A DNA stretch of 64,000 nucleotides from Ixodes scapularis (GCF_016920785.2 NW_024609835.1:177131109-177195108); one strand, 5' to 3'. Positions 11,527 through 23,006 are shown, counted from the first letter of the stretch. Numbers and translations: made by a program. The notes: generated by a model from the letters alone, not told the origin.

Positions 11527-12580
11527 GTGGCCTGGCAACGACTCCCAACAGGACCGCAGCGGTTGCCGGCGAAGTTGACTGAAGTCAGCGCTCAAGAAGA
11601 TTGCTTGCTCTGGGGATCTAGAGTGATTACTCCAGAAAAACTTCAGGAGCAAGTGCTTAATTTACTAAACGAAAGCCATTCAGGAGTTGAGAATATGAAG
11701 ACCATTGCTCGCACCCACGTGTGGTGGCATAAACTGGACGACAGTATCACGGCAAATGTCCAACATTGTCCTGAGTGCCAAGAACATCACCCTTTCGGTC
11801 GAAAAGTACGGTATACTTTATGACCATTCCCAGAACGGGAATGGTCATAAAGTCCGTCTTCACGTTGATTTTGGTGGACCTTTTTCCAGGGATATTACAA
11901 GTTCCTAATAGTAATCGATACACTCTTAGTCGGGTTGAATTTATGCCCGTATAGTCACCCTCTGCTGACGCTTCAATCAAGAGCCTCTGTAATATCTTTT
12001 CGACGCATGAACTACCGGACATCGTCGTTTCGGAAAACGGTCCAGCCTTCGAAGGCGATAAGTACAGCGAGTTTCTTGGAGGCAATGAAATTCAGCGTAT
12101 GCTTATTCCGTCTTTCCACCCAGCATCGAACCGAGCCAAGGAACCTGTCATACAAAGGGTGAGAGGAATGCTAAAGAAAGCATCCGCGGCAGACATAAAA
12201 AAAAAAAAAAGATTGACCGAATACTTTTCACATACAGGACCACGAAACATTCCCTTACAAGTCACGGTCCAGCCGAGCTTCTCATGGAAAGGAAGCCAAA
12301 GACCGCCCTGCTGAACTTTATACATTTGGACATGCGCGTGAAGCACATTTTATGCAGCTTAAACAAAGGTTCGTTGTGATCAAGGTGCGCACAAGGGAAC
12401 TCTTCCTCATCCCGGACAAACTGGTTTTGCCGAAAAGTTCAGGACAGGTCCGTCCTGGATTCCTGAAGTTGGGATGCAGCCAACGAGTTCGTCATCCGTG
12501 CAGGTGGAGCTCAGTGATAGTGCTTGGTGGAACCGACATGGCGATCACCTTCGAGAGCCCACGGGTCAGCGTAGAGTAAT
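11527..12580 (+). pseudogene. Integrase remnant
   Basis: The HHCC zinc-binding domain is clear: NESHSGVENMKTIARTHVWW followed by VQHCPECQEHHPFGRK. After a frame change the catalytic core is recognisable as HVDFGGPF (first aspartate, near 11862-11885), then PDIVVSENGPAFEGDKYSEF (second aspartate replaced in the usual SDNG box, here SENG) and FHPASNRAKEPVIQRV (position of the usual glutamate). The C-terminal region continues with VLPKSSGQVRPGF-like sequence. Multiple frameshifts and an A12 homopolymer at 12199-12210 break the frame. Integrase would insert the element cDNA. Confidence 0.75.
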
Positions 12581-12878
12581 CGGCACGGGTCCGCCAAGTC
12601 ATCCGTTGAACGAGACGAAGAACGCAATACCGACGGAGTGTCCTCTGTTCACGCACCCATCGAGGATAGTTCTCCAAGACAGCGCCCTGTGCGCTCTGGT
12701 AGTGGTTCTCCAGAGCCTTTGCCTGCAGCACAAAGGAGTGTATGGATCAGACGGTCAACGCGAACGAAGAAGCCAATGCAACATTACTCACCATATGTAG
12801 CAGCAGATATCAAGCTCTTTCTCTTAGTTTTAGAAGTTAAGAACTCTACGAGCTCTACTAACACTATTAACGCTTGTT

Positions 12879-12893
12879 TAAAGAGGGGAGGGC
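12879..12893 (+). promoter_or_regulatory. Polypurine tract
   Basis: TAAAGAGGGGAGGGC directly precedes the 3' LTR, the position and composition expected of the plus-strand primer of an LTR retrotransposon. Confidence 0.75.
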
Positions 12894-13034
12894 TGTGATG
12901 ATGACGCCATTAAGTCATGCTTCGGTGGCACGAGCAATAAAGAGGAAGTGTCTGGCATTCTCGGCCGGTTCACGAGTTAAAAGTATACTCTATGCTAGTT
13001 CTTTCGCCCAGCTTCCTCGGGCAACTTCATAACA
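12894..13034 (+). repeat. 3' LTR of the gypsy element
   Basis: It starts TGTGATGATGACGCC and ends CTTCATAACA, giving TG...CA termini. AATAAA lies at 12936-12941. It aligns by eye with 8807-8949 over its whole length, with substitutions and small indels. Confidence 0.8.
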
Positions 13035-13321
13035 TTAGGCTTAGCTCTGCGCCGCTTGTTTCGTGCTCCGAATTCGGCTGCGTCAAAGTTGACACCTCCC
13101 GGCGCTGCCGGCGAGCTCACACCTGGAGCAGAGGCCTTCTCCTTGTCTGCGTCTTCTGCTTGCCGTGCCTGAGCCCATACTTCGTTCCGAGTGAGCTTGA
13201 GGTTACGTCCCAGCCGGTCGGAGAGCTTGTGCTTCTCGGAGGCCCACGACTAAACGGTCAAACTTCCAGCGAGCCGTAGTTTCATCGCTTGACGAGACGT
13301 GACAGTTTCGCATAAAACGCG

Positions 13322-13700
13322 TCAACGATTTCCTCCGGCAGTTGAACAGGATGGTGAAAGCTGAACGACTCGCACACGTCGTTCATGGGGAGAACAAAAT
13401 GCTATCCTAAAGCGCTGCACCACCACGGCGTAGAGCGTTTCCGCGGAAGGCGATAAAGACTGCAGCAGGCGATACGCATATATGATCTCATGCAACAGAG
13501 GAGCAGTCGCACCTGAACGTCTTCGTACGCCACCGAAAGTCCCAAGGCAAAGGTGTAGTTTTTGTACTGCGACAGCCAGGAAGCCTCCAGTTCCACGTTG
13601 ACGAAGTGTAAGTTGTCCGGCTGGCCTAAAGTTACCCCCCTGCATGACCCCGTGTTGTTCGTGCCCCTTTTGGAGGTCATGCTGGCCGTCCCATGCTTGC
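13322..13700 (-). pseudogene. Unidentified protein-like fragment in shifted frames
   Basis: The minus strand from 13680 reads NTGSCRGVTLGQPDNLHFVN and VELEASWLSQYKNYTFALGL, then after a frame change LLHEIIYAYRLLQSLSPSAE and YAVVVQRFRIAFCSPHERR, and near 13340 QLPEEIVDAFYAKLSRLVKR. The segments are protein-like in composition and lie in the right order, each in a different frame, as expected of a decayed coding sequence. I do not recognise the family. It begins about 290 bases beyond the gypsy 3' LTR and shows no splice signals, so it could be a processed or transposon-derived remnant. Confidence 0.35.
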
Positions 13701-15974
13701 TGCGTTCACTCCTGACACCATGTGGGCTTGCTTACTAAGCCTAGCCAGCCTAGCGTGGTCGGCGTGGCTGTCGTTATGCCCCATGCTGGGATTCACGAGG
13801 GACCGAAGGACGGAGGCAACAGATGGACGCAGAGACTAGTGTGCTCCCGCTAGACCCGAACCAAAGTGTGTTTAGTCGGCTCGAGTATTGTACAGATATG
13901 GGAGGTCGAGGGCGCTACATGGTTGCCCCGCAGGACCGTGCAAACTAGTCACTAGCGGCCTCTACACCGCCCCCCCCCCCCCTTTTTCGTTACCCGTGCA
14001 CCGCAGTGGAATGAGATTGCATTGAAGTCCTCTGGGATTTCTTTGAACAGCTTAGTTGCCCAGTGGCTGATGGAAAGAAGAGTGCGAAATTGACCCTCCC
14101 TGAAAAATTAATGGCGGCACACAGTTTAGTTCCAGTTCTTCGTTTCTCAGAGGCAACTGTTTGAAAGATGAGCGGATGGCCCTGAACGTTCGGAATAAAC
14201 ATTCGGGTGTTTCATCTATAGGGCCTTTAATATCGTACAAGTCGACAAACCACCACAATGCAGAAACTATCCGCTATAAGTGTCTTTAATGTAGCGAGAT
14301 TTGTTTTGTTTTTATTATAGTGGACGACAAGCCACAACGAACTCACGCGTATACACAAACAAACGCACCAGACGTACGCTCAACCGGAAGTCAAAATGAA
14401 AAGACAAGGAAGCCTGCACGAACACAAAGTTCTTCGGACACGTCGTGCTCTATCTTTTAAATATAGCGCTGCACTTTTACTGTGAAGTCCGAAACGAGGA
14501 CGCCGAATAGTGCAACAAAAAGCCAACACCGGGCTCTGTCCCCGATCACCCTGACACGCGTAAAACAAAAACAGAGGCTCAGCCCGCTCGCGAAAAAGCT
14601 GCACGCTCATTCGGCGGGGCGTGCTTCGTTCCTCAGTCAATTTCGACGAGTCGCGGCCCCCTAAAACGGAAGTCTATATTTTGCTCCAGCACAAGGCGGA
14701 AGCCGAGCGAACGCACGAAGCCAGCGGAATCAATTCCGCGTATCAAATGAACGCGCAGCGCCGGTGCTTTTCGACGGCCCGATTAACCCACCAATCAACT
14801 GACGAGAGTCCACATCATGTGACGGTGAACGTGGTGCCGCTCCCGAAACGATCGAGCGCTCAGGGTTTCAACCACGGGTCGGGGAAGTTGGTAGGGAGAG
14901 AGCGCATGTGCGAGACAACTTTTTTTTTTCTCCCCCTCCGCTCCATTTCAAAACCGGGGGCGAAGGCAGTGGCACTGGCTGCGCAATTTCAAAAATTGCA
15001 CCGCTTCGAACGAAAGCGAGAGGACGAGGGTGTGTCGCTAAAAATGAAAAGAACAAAAACACACGCACAAAAAAAACGGGGCCCATATCTCGTTTTCGTG
15101 CTTCCCTCACTTGGAATTGGATCGAGCCATGGATGGGGGAAAAAAGGAAAGGTCAAAAGAGAGTCGCGACACAAGCGAACGAAACGCCAAGCAATCAAAG
15201 CAATTAGTATAGTTCGAACCGGAGCGAAGCGGCATGTTGGTAACGGGAACCGTGCTAAAAAAGGGGGAGAAGGGTACGAAGAATCTTCCCTTCTTACATC
15301 CATCGACACAAAACCTTGTCCTGGGTCCAAGCGCGGGAGGTTTGTTTTAATTTTTCTTTTTCGCCTTCCACTCGGGGAAGCTTCATCCGAGAAGTTCTCT
15401 TATCAGCGTTTTTGCCGAAACCGTACGCTAGCACGGCCCTGCTTCGCGCCACGCTCTTTTGATGGCGTCCGAGTTTTCTTTCGAGAGGTGGATGCTTCTT
15501 GTTCGCTTCTTCTTGGTTTCCGTTGCAACGACGCCGCACTGAAGGGTTTCCACTCCCGCTGAATCAGGGTGAGAAAGAAAAATGGAGTAGAAAGGGAAGA
15601 ACACCCCTTCCTTCCGGGTTTTTTTTTTTTTTTTTTTGCCCCCCTTTGTGTGTTGGGTCGACCACTAACGGTAGCGCCGGCACTTGCCGCAGCGCCGCAG
15701 TGTGGGACAACCCAAGTTTACCGATAAATCGGGAAAGAGACCAACGCTGCTGGCGAATGCATCGGGAAAATTGAAGGCTATTTTTCTTCTCCATGCTCGA
15801 TCGTCCTCTTTCCGTTTCTCGATTGTGTTTGTGTCTGTCTTTTGTGTAGCATTGTTCATTTTATTGATCCGATTGTGTTTTGTTTCATATCTGTTACAGT
15901 GTTTATATTCTCGGACGCCTTGTGTTTTTGTGCATATCGGTTTACACACTGCACTGCTCATTACCACGATGTTT
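13701..15974. other. Intergenic stretch, no recognised gene
   Basis: A poly-C run lies at 13971-13982. A long plus-strand open frame (14621-15562) and overlapping minus-strand frames are compositionally biased (Arg, Lys, Ser), mutually antisense and without domains, so I do not call them genes. Poly-T lies at 15620-15637. Confidence 0.4.
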
Positions 15975-16007
15975 TGTAGGTCACCTCCGTTACCCCCGAA
16001 TCCCGGA

Positions 16008-16090
16008 GAAAAGCTCACCGGAGAAAAGCTCACCGGAGATAAGCTCACCGGAGAAAAGCTCACCGGAGAAAAGCTCACCGCAAAACCGGC
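16008..16090 (+). repeat. GGAGAAAAGCTCACC minisatellite (left arm)
   Basis: About five tandem 15-bp units with one variant (GGAGATAAGCTCACC). Because 15 is divisible by three, the array is open in several frames and gives spurious GEKLT-repeat peptides. Confidence 0.9.
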
Positions 16091-17261
16091 GGATGCGGAG
16101 AAAAGCTCACCGGCCATTGAGCGTATGCGGAGAAAAAAAAAGCTCACTGATTTTTTCTCTTCTTTTTGTATGGAGGCTATTGGATCATGCGTAACATATA
16201 TCAATTTATTATCATTAAAATTTGTCAGCTTTGTAAAAAAGAAAATGTCCTTTTTTGTATTATTTGTTAAGCTTATTGGGTACATTGCTCCCAAATTAAT
16301 AATGGCGGGCGTGTGTTTTCTGTGGCTTACTCTGTAGGCAACGAAAGCCCAACTCAAATTTGTATGAATTTGAAGAACAGAAAAAAGCTCGAAAACCTAA
16401 TAATGTCTGCCTAAAACCTAAAAATCAAAACTGTAAATGCCGAAAATCCGAAAGTGCATGCGCGCAAGAACGCCGTGCCTGAAATTCTCTTTGAAGCTTT
16501 TGTTATTTTTTGAAAATAGGACAACACAGTCAGTAGGATATCAAAACTTTTTTTTCTTTCACGGAGAAGCACGTTTTCTAGCCGTTTGTGCTGGTGTATC
16601 CACACGTTGCCTTTGTGTGATAGTGCCTTTCAACGGCGAGCCACCCATGACCTTCAGAGCTGCACACTGGCACCGTTGTTACTCGTGACCTATATATAAG
16701 AAGTAGTCTTCTGTAAGGTGGCGAATAGGGCGAGTTGGTAAACGTTATACATGATAAAAACCGCTCAAACGACGACGACGGAGGGAAGACAACTAACACG
16801 ACAGGACGAATCTGTCCTCGCAACTAAAGTTTTGTTAGTGAGATTAGCAGAAAAAAAAAGAACAGCGTAGCCGACACTGATTACATCAACAAACACCTAC
16901 TTATCTATTAGGCACTACACAATATTTGAAACTGAAACGGTTCACACACCGCTATTCATATTAGCTCGCAAAGAACAAACATCTTTATTTGACAGAGCTA
17001 GCGACGGCACCTTGCCAGTTGTCAATAAATTGTTGTCTCTAACCGGTGTACGATGTTCTGATTTTATACTTGCGGCTTCATTATTATACAAAATGGGTGA
17101 TTACTAATTTCTGATGAATTAGTAAATATGCCCAATGAACTTCAAGAATATTGCAAAAAAAGTGGACATATTCTAATGAAGTTACGAATGCGAATTATGT
17201 TAAATTACAACGTTTAATGCAGAATCCGCTAAGTTAAAAAAAATCGGTGAGCTTTTCTCCG

Positions 17262-17367
17262 CATCTGCCCGTTTCGCGGTGAGCTTTCTCCGGTGAGCTT
17301 ACCTCCGGTGAGCTTTTCTCCGGTGAGCTTTTCTCCGGTGAGCTTTTCTCCGGTGAGCTTTTCTCCG
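17262..17367 (-). repeat. GGAGAAAAGCTCACC minisatellite (right arm, inverted)
   Basis: About six units in the opposite orientation to the array at 16008-16090, some truncated. A C-run and a long A-run (17387-17419) follow directly. Confidence 0.9.
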
Positions 17368-17419
17368 CCGCCCGTTACCCCCATTCCCCCCCCCCCCCCC
17401 AAAAAAAAAAAAAAAAAAA

Positions 17420-18990
17420 GAGTCCATAATGTGAGTTCTTCATAAAAGCCGAGAAACAAATGTATGTGTTTACCCAGTTCGTCCCCGAAAATGTTGTCCA
17501 TATATTGGGGTATCATTGTTATCAATATTAACGTAGTTCGCAATCCCGAGATATGACTGTATAAGCAAATTGTGACGGGTACGGGAATACCTGTTGAGCT
17601 TTTATTTGTTACTTGTATTATTTAACGTGTCTATAGACCGCCTTGATTTGGTACAGCGTCATTTTGTAAATTTTTATTCGGTTTTAGGAGATGTCAATTT
17701 TCAAACTGGTCACAGCCACCATGAAGTCCGTCTCGGGAAATGAATATCTACGAACTCAAAATTTCCCGCATGCATCGTTTTAACGACAGAGTGGAATCAA
17801 CAACGTACTTCAGCGTTTGATGTTCTTCCAGGCGCTCCTAGTTGGGCAACTTATTTCAGGCCGACGCGGTCCGGCTGCAGTTGAAGAGAACACGAAGAAA
17901 ATTGATTGCAGTTTCAAGCATTTGGATTGCCCAAAGTTTCATCCCCGTAGTACACGAATCAGAACCCTAAAAACTAATTTAAAAAAAAGGTATAAAAAAA
18001 CATCCTGTACACAAGTATAATTTCTTGTTGCAGCGATTCCATACTGTGGGTCGCAATGCCAAGGGTAATCACGGCAATTTCTGCGGAGGTACGCAAAGCG
18101 GCTCATGAACAAGAAAAAAAAAAGTGAGCTTGGCGTTTGTGCGGTGGCGTCGGCAGTCTTCAGAACGCAGTTTGAGGCGTGCTGCTTCCTTGTATGTCAG
18201 TAATTGTCAGGTTGGTCATGCAGACACTTGTACGGTCATGCTCGAAGCATAAAGCAAACATGCATGTGAAGTGTCCGTAGATGAATCTGTCATCCTGTCT
18301 TCGCCAAACATCGTGTATTTTGTGTGCTGTACGAGAAGATGTGCCTGTGGCTTAAAACACAATGTCACTTGAATCATTACAAACACTCATCCAACAACTG
18401 CCATAAGTTGTTTTTGTTTTTTTGCGATGGTTTTTATCTTAGATGGACTACATTAACAGTCGTATAAAACTTCCGCGTCACATCCGTGTTCCACTGCACC
18501 GCATTGAAAAAAAAAAATCTGTGTCATCGCAAAAAACCGGTCCACGCGATATCTTACATTTTTCGTGGGTCGCTGAGTGGCAGAGTTTCGGAACCCCTCT
18601 CTTAGCTGTCATAAGTACAAGACTTACCCAGAAAGATACGCAGCTTTGAAGTTAAATAAAGTTTCAGTTCATTCTGAATATTATTTTTGTGACTGTCTGA
18701 GACATCGATGGACATAACTAAAAACCCCGAAACTCGCCTTTCAAAAAAAAAAAAAATCTCTAGCTGGTGTCTCGCTCTCTGCGACCAAAAAAGAAAGAAT
18801 GAAAGAGAGAGAGGAAACGCGGCGAAACTCCCGGCAGATTTGTTTTCGTATCATTTGCGCCCCTCTCCAATTCGTCCAGCAGCCAAACGGCCGGCACACT
18901 ATACGGCTAGAAACTGAGAGATTGATGAAGACAAGAGCGAGCGGAGATGTCAGGAAGACCTCGCAGAGACAGAGGCTGCTAACTTTTGCA
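17420..18990. other. Intergenic stretch; possible hAT end near 18.6 kb
   Basis: Mostly featureless AT-rich sequence. At about 18565-18602 the word CGTGGGTCGCTGAGTGGCAG, then AGTTTCGGAACCCCTCT, resembles the right end of a hAT element (reverse complement begins AGAGGGGTTCCGAAACT), but no partner end or 8-bp duplication was found. No gene is supported. Confidence 0.35.
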
Positions 18991-19009
18991 TCTACCCGTC
19001 AATCATTCT

Positions 19010-19345
19010 AGCAGCAGCGGTGGCGGGGACTGTACACGGACTAATTCTGTTCCAGTATGCCCTTACAGTTATCCAACGAGGTACCCGATACCCTCTGCAC
19101 AAAATCTGCGGCGAAGGAACTACTGCGTCGCTGCCACTCACGGCAGTGATTACTGTGACCGATATCGGCGAGTTGAAGCCTGCGGCGCCACCCACGACAC
19201 CGGAGTCAAGCAACATCTATACGTGGAACGATCCCGTCATAAAGGCGCCACGAGCACGGACCGGCCATTCTGGCGGCAGCGGCGGCAGGCGACAGTACAC
19301 GAATTGTTTCTGTTCCTGTATGCTCTTACAGGTTGGTTGTCGTTG
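19010..19345 (+). promoter_or_regulatory. LINE 5' UTR with a duplicated ~60-bp block
   Basis: GCAGCGGTGGCGGGGACTGT, then ACACGGACTAATTCTGTTCC and AGTATGCCCTTACAG at about 19015-19073, recur diverged as GGCAGCGGCGGCAGGCGACA, then GTACACGAATTGTTTCTGTT and CCTGTATGCTCTTACAG at about 19275-19333, a spacing of about 263 bp. Repeated 5' UTR units upstream of ORF1 are a known way for LINEs to carry internal promoters. That role is inferred here. Confidence 0.5.
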
Positions 19346-19429
19346 CTTACTTTGCGTACGACGTTAGTCGCTCTGTCGCTGCTGCTGCCTGTGGTGTCGT
19401 GCCGGTTTTAGCCAGTAGTCACTTTTTAA

Positions 19430-20330
19430 ATGGCTGAGCTGATATGTCTTAAGTGTCAAGAAGAGATCTCAGATGAGCAATCGATTTCATGTAGTGATTG
19501 TGCATATTCGTATCATCCTGGAAGTTTTTCGGGAATCTCTGAAGCTAAACTGAGGACAAAAGGCGAGTCATATCGCAAAGCTTGGAAGTGTCCCACCTAC
19601 CGAGCTTCGAAACTGAAAGGCGGCGCGTCCAATAAGCAAACACCCGATGACGGCATTTGGACAATGTTGGCGTCCACGAACTCAAAACTAGATAACCTAA
19701 TAGATCTGAAGGAAACGGTTGGAAACATTGAAGCGTCGATCAACATGATGTCGGCACAATATGATGAAATACTGAAAACCGTCACAAAACACAAGAAAGA
19801 AATTAAAATTCTCAAATCTACAGTTGAAGAAATCGAGAAACAAGACGAATAGAGGGAACTCAGCCAGTTAGAGCTTGAGCTCCACGACCTTGAATGAAGA
19901 AGTCGTAAGCTTAATTAGGAATTCCACGATATTCCAAAAAGTAAAGACGAAGATCTAATGAGCAATGTGAACGAAGCCGCGCCAGCGCTAGAAATGCCTG
20001 AGCTGACTGGAACTGACACCACAGCAATCCACCGACTGCCGTCAAAGCCCGACAAGATTCCGGGCATTATTGTCAGGTTTGCCTCTCAGACAACAAGGGA
20101 CGCGTGGTTGGACCGTAAAAAAGGCTAAGAGCCACTGGCAATAAATTGTGTATCAGCGAGAACCTGACGAAACAAAACCGAGAACTGCTTGTCAGGGCAA
20201 AAGATTGGACAAAAGGAAAAGGTTTCTTGTATATGTGGCACAAAAATGGTAAAATCTTTGGTAGGCGCAGAGATGGTGATGATGCCTTTGTGGTCAGGAG
20301 CGACGAAGATTTGCAAAACATTCCGTCGTA
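19430..20330 (+). pseudogene. LINE ORF1: PHD-like finger, coiled coil, FP-like domain
   Basis: The frame opens with MAELICLKCQEEISDEQSIS and CSDCAYSYHPGSFSGISEAK, with WKCPTYRASKL near residue 55. The cysteine/histidine spacing (CxxC...CxxC...H...C) is that of a PHD-like finger with some ligands eroded. Residues 75-140 are a heptad-rich coiled coil (VTKHKKEIKILKSTVEEIEK) ending at a TAG (19850-19852). After stops and a shift the sequence resumes as EFHDIPKSKDEDLMSNVNEA, then GIIVRFASQTTRDAWL and finally NRELLVRAKDWTKGKGFLYM and WHKNGKIFGRRRDGDDAF, the C-terminal domain resembling baculovirus FP protein found in many arthropod LINE ORF1s. The protein would bind element RNA as a chaperone. Inactive as written. 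Confidence 0.7.
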
Positions 20331-20479
20331 GTTGTATACTGATGATGCTTAGATTCTAATGTTTTTCCCCAATAAACTCAAAATGGCTTTTCCAATTACA
20401 GAGAGTACTTCTTTTCAACCACTACTTCCTGATGAAGTAACGGCTCTCCTCGAGAAAAAAAAGTAGTTCACATTTAAAG

Positions 20480-21300
20480 TGTTTTCATTTAAACGTGCAG
20501 TTCGCAGTTAACAAAAAAGCAGACCTCGAATTGCTTTTTGACCAGTTCGGTGTTCGTTTTGATATCATAATGCTTACCGAGACCTGGTATAAAGATGACT
20601 CAGATATCTTTAGCTTTCCATCCCATGATTCGTATGTTTTAAACCGCACTTTAAAGCGAGGCGGAGGATTGGCCATCTTGATTAGAAAGGGTATTGAATG
20701 CGAACTGCTAAGTGATTATTCTTTTATCATGAAAGATGTAGAAGCATTGCGCTTACGTAATAATCAAAATATTTTCGCGGCTTTTTATCGCCCACCGGGC
20801 GGTAGCACATCATCTTTTTTTTGCATTTCTTGAGTCTTTTTTTATGTTCACAAATTAAAGTCAATATAACGTCACTCGTAGGGGTAATTTTAATCTTTAT
20901 ATGTTTTCTGAGAGTGTTTATAAAAGGGAAATGGAGAACATAGTTAGCATGTAAGGATGTGTCAACACGATAGTCAATCCTACAAGAGTTACCTTACAGT
21001 CCAAAACCATTTTAGATTTGTTTATAACTAATTTTCATACAGATCAAATGAACGGTGGAGTTATAAGTTGTGACTTGAGTGACCGTCTTCCCAATTTCTT
21101 GTGTGTTGAGCTTAATATATCTCGAAAGCTAATCAAATGCCTACCTGCGATTTTCCGAAGTATTGATACAAATAGCCTCGATGCTTTTAGACGGGACATC
21201 GCAGCTGTAGATTGGAATACGGTGCTCACGCAAGAAACGGTTGATTATGCCTATAACTTATTTTTAGAACAATTTCTTAAGCAAAGCCTTTTCGTGTGAA
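20480..21300 (+). pseudogene. LINE ORF2 endonuclease fragment
   Basis: QFAVNKKADLELLFDQF, FDIIMLTETWYKDDSDIF, RGGGLAILIRKGIECELLSD and AAFYRPPGGSTSSF are the successive blocks of an apurinic-type (APE) endonuclease from a jockey/CR1-like LINE; TETW holds the catalytic glutamate. After a frameshift and a T8 run the segment continues with HRSVYKRE-like remnants and PNFLCVELNISRKLIKCLPA up to 21299. The C-terminal catalytic SDH box has decayed to SDR (DLSDRLPNF). The enzyme would nick target DNA for target-primed reverse transcription. Confidence 0.65.
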
Positions 21301-21779
21301 TTAGTAAAAATATCAATAAAGATTCGTAAACCGTGGGTGACCTCAAGTGTGATCAAAAATTCGTAGGAAAGATATACAATATAAACAGTTCGTTAAGACA
21401 CGCAACCCTGATGCTCTTAAGGAATTTAAGTCTTATTGGAACAGCTTAACTAAGAAGCTAAGGAATGCCAGAAAATATTATTATTCTTCCCTTTTCTAGT
21501 CGGAAAATGGTCGTAGTGACGTAATATGGAAACATCTTAGTTCAATGGTTAAGGGGTTTTCCGTATCAAACACCATTGAAACATTGCAGTATAAAGGTGT
21601 AAGTTTAACTGGCCGGAATTTGGGCAAATGTGTTAATGAATATTTTATAAATATATTCTAGCATTGCCGTAACTAATGCGTCTTGTAGATATATTTGTCA
21701 GAGAAACTGTAGATCTATATTTTTAGCGCCAATCGCTAGTTCAGAAATCACTAATGTGATTATGCACCTAAAAATAGCG

Positions 21780-22401
21780 GTAGCTGTGACGCTGATGGAA
21801 TGCAAATTCACGCCATTTACTATGTTGGCGATCTAATTTCTCCTGTTTTAACTTGCATTTTTAATTTCTCTTTTGAGTCTTGTGTATTTACCAGAAGAAT
21901 GCAAGTAGTAAAGGTATCTGTACTGTATAAAAAAGGAGATAAAAATGACTTAGGCAACTATAGACCTATTTTAATATCGTCCGCATTTTCGAAGGTTTTG
22001 GTAAGGCTAATCTATCATAGTTTAGTAGACTTCTCGAATAAATGTGACCTCATAACTTCCTCGCATTTTGGTTTCAGAAAAAATTGTTCAACAGAGACAG
22101 CTCTACTTAATCATAAATAATTTATTTTAGAAAATTTCCAAAGTAAAAAATTAGTTTTAGGAGTGTTCTTAGATTTTACAAAGGCCTTTGACTGTCTTAA
22201 TCGCGAAGTATTATTCAACAAGCTTGAAATTTACGGCACTCGTGGGCATGCCCTACAGCTCTCAAAATCATACATACGACATCTTCAGCAATATGTTAAC
22301 ATAAACGGTCATTTTTCTACTGTCAGACCTATTGCGTCAGGCGTTCGACAAGGAAGCATATTGGGACCATTTCTTTTTAATCTATACATTAATGATATAA
22401 T
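21780..22401 (+). pseudogene. LINE ORF2 reverse transcriptase, 5' half
   Basis: NYRPILISSAFSKVLVRLIY, HFGFRKNCSTETALLNHK, then after a stop VFLDFTKAFDCLNREVLFNK (motif A with its catalytic aspartate) and GVRQGSILGPFLFNLYINDI (motif B) are textbook CR1/jockey-clade RT blocks. The frame is lost at 22402, exactly where the large insertion begins. The missing next block (motif C, YADD) is found 7.4 kb downstream at 29870-29890. Confidence 0.85.
22394..22401. repeat. Left 8-bp target duplication GATATAAT
   Basis: Identical to 29831-29838. The two copies flank the 22402-29830 insertion and belong to the LINE RT gene, which reads ...YINDI immediately before. Confidence 0.9.
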
Positions 22402-22789
22402 TAGGGTTCCGCGTTTTCGGTTTTTATTTTTTCAAAATTCGGCGTACTTTTTTCGGTGTTTATTTTAAAATTCAAAATTCGGTCTTTTTCGGTGTATATT
22501 TATTCCCAAAAATATTACCGTTTTTTCGATGAATATGAAAGGAACAGCGTTGGACACCGGATCAGATGATCATTGTAGCTGTGATATTTGTGACCACTCA
22601 AAGAATAACGACACATATACGCCTCGCAAGTGGGCTCATTTTCGTCTTCTGCGCATGAGAAAGGAGGCGCGAAGGCGGGAGAGGAGGTTGATGACGATTC
22701 GGGCTAAGCTCCGCCCTCGCACATGTCGGGGAGGCCGGGGGGTAAACAAACATCGGCGTCGGCCATGGCGGCCGTGCTTTAGCGGCGTC

Positions 22790-23006
22790 CGCGAGTCTTT
22801 TGTTTATTGTAGCCCGGTTAAAATTTGCCGAGTCCACAAGATCGAGCAGCTTTGTGCCCCTTACGATTCCTCCGTCGTCTGCTAGAAGCATTTCGAAGAT
22901 TCCAAGATGAAGACGACGAAGAGCATCAAAAGAAGGCGCTTGCCTAGCCTCGCGATTGAAACGCCGGTTGCGCCGGTCACTGCGAGACCGCCGCCCGATT
23001 GTACCG
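22790..23006 (+). pseudogene. Possible THAP-like exon with a premature stop
   Basis: One frame reads KICRVHKIEQLCAPY, DSSVVC, TAG stop (22883-22885), KHFEDSKMKTTKSIK and RRRLPSLAIETP, and ends at a strong splice donor, CCG|GTAAGT, at 23006/23007. C-x2-HF followed by a basic stretch and a short LP.LAI.TP-like segment is the arrangement of the C-terminal half of a THAP zinc finger; here the second x position is a stop codon. The N-terminal THAP cysteines are not convincingly present. A THAP domain would fit a P-type transposase, consistent with an 8-bp duplication. This is a tentative reading. Confidence 0.3.

Larger units (their letters stand above)
8807..13034 (+). mobile_element. Degenerate Ty3/gypsy LTR retrotransposon
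   Basis: Two short related LTRs (8807-8949 and 12894-13034) enclose, in order, Gag, aspartic protease (DTG), reverse transcriptase, RNase H and integrase remnants, all on the plus strand. The order protease-RT-RNaseH-integrase is that of Ty3/gypsy (Metaviridae). The copy is dead: Gag has two in-frame stops, RT has lost its central block, and RNase H and integrase are split by stops and frameshifts. The LTRs differ by substitutions and indels, so the insertion is old. No clear target duplication is visible. Confidence 0.85.
15975..17395. mobile_element. 1.4-kb element bounded by inverted arrays of a 15-bp repeat
   Basis: The left arm (about 15985-16150) holds tandem GGAGAAAAGCTCACC units, then GGCGGATGCGGAGAAAAGCT and AGCTCACTGATTTTTTC. 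The right arm (about 17240-17380) holds the reverse complement in mirrored order: AAAATCGGTGAGCTTTTCTC, CCGCATCTGCCCG, then GGTGAGCTTTTCTCC units, ending CGTTACCCCCATTCC against CGTTACCCCCGAATCCC on the left. Arms of about 140 bp flank an AT-rich interior without coding sequence. This is a long-TIR or fold-back type element. No target duplication was identified. Confidence 0.6.

Noticed and set aside
14621..15562. 313-codon plus-strand open frame
   Set aside because: Biased composition, overlapped by several antisense frames, no domain or splice pattern. Length alone is not enough in a GC-rich patch.
18565..18602. Right end of a hAT element
   Set aside because: The end sequence is suggestive but no matching left end or 8-bp duplication could be found.
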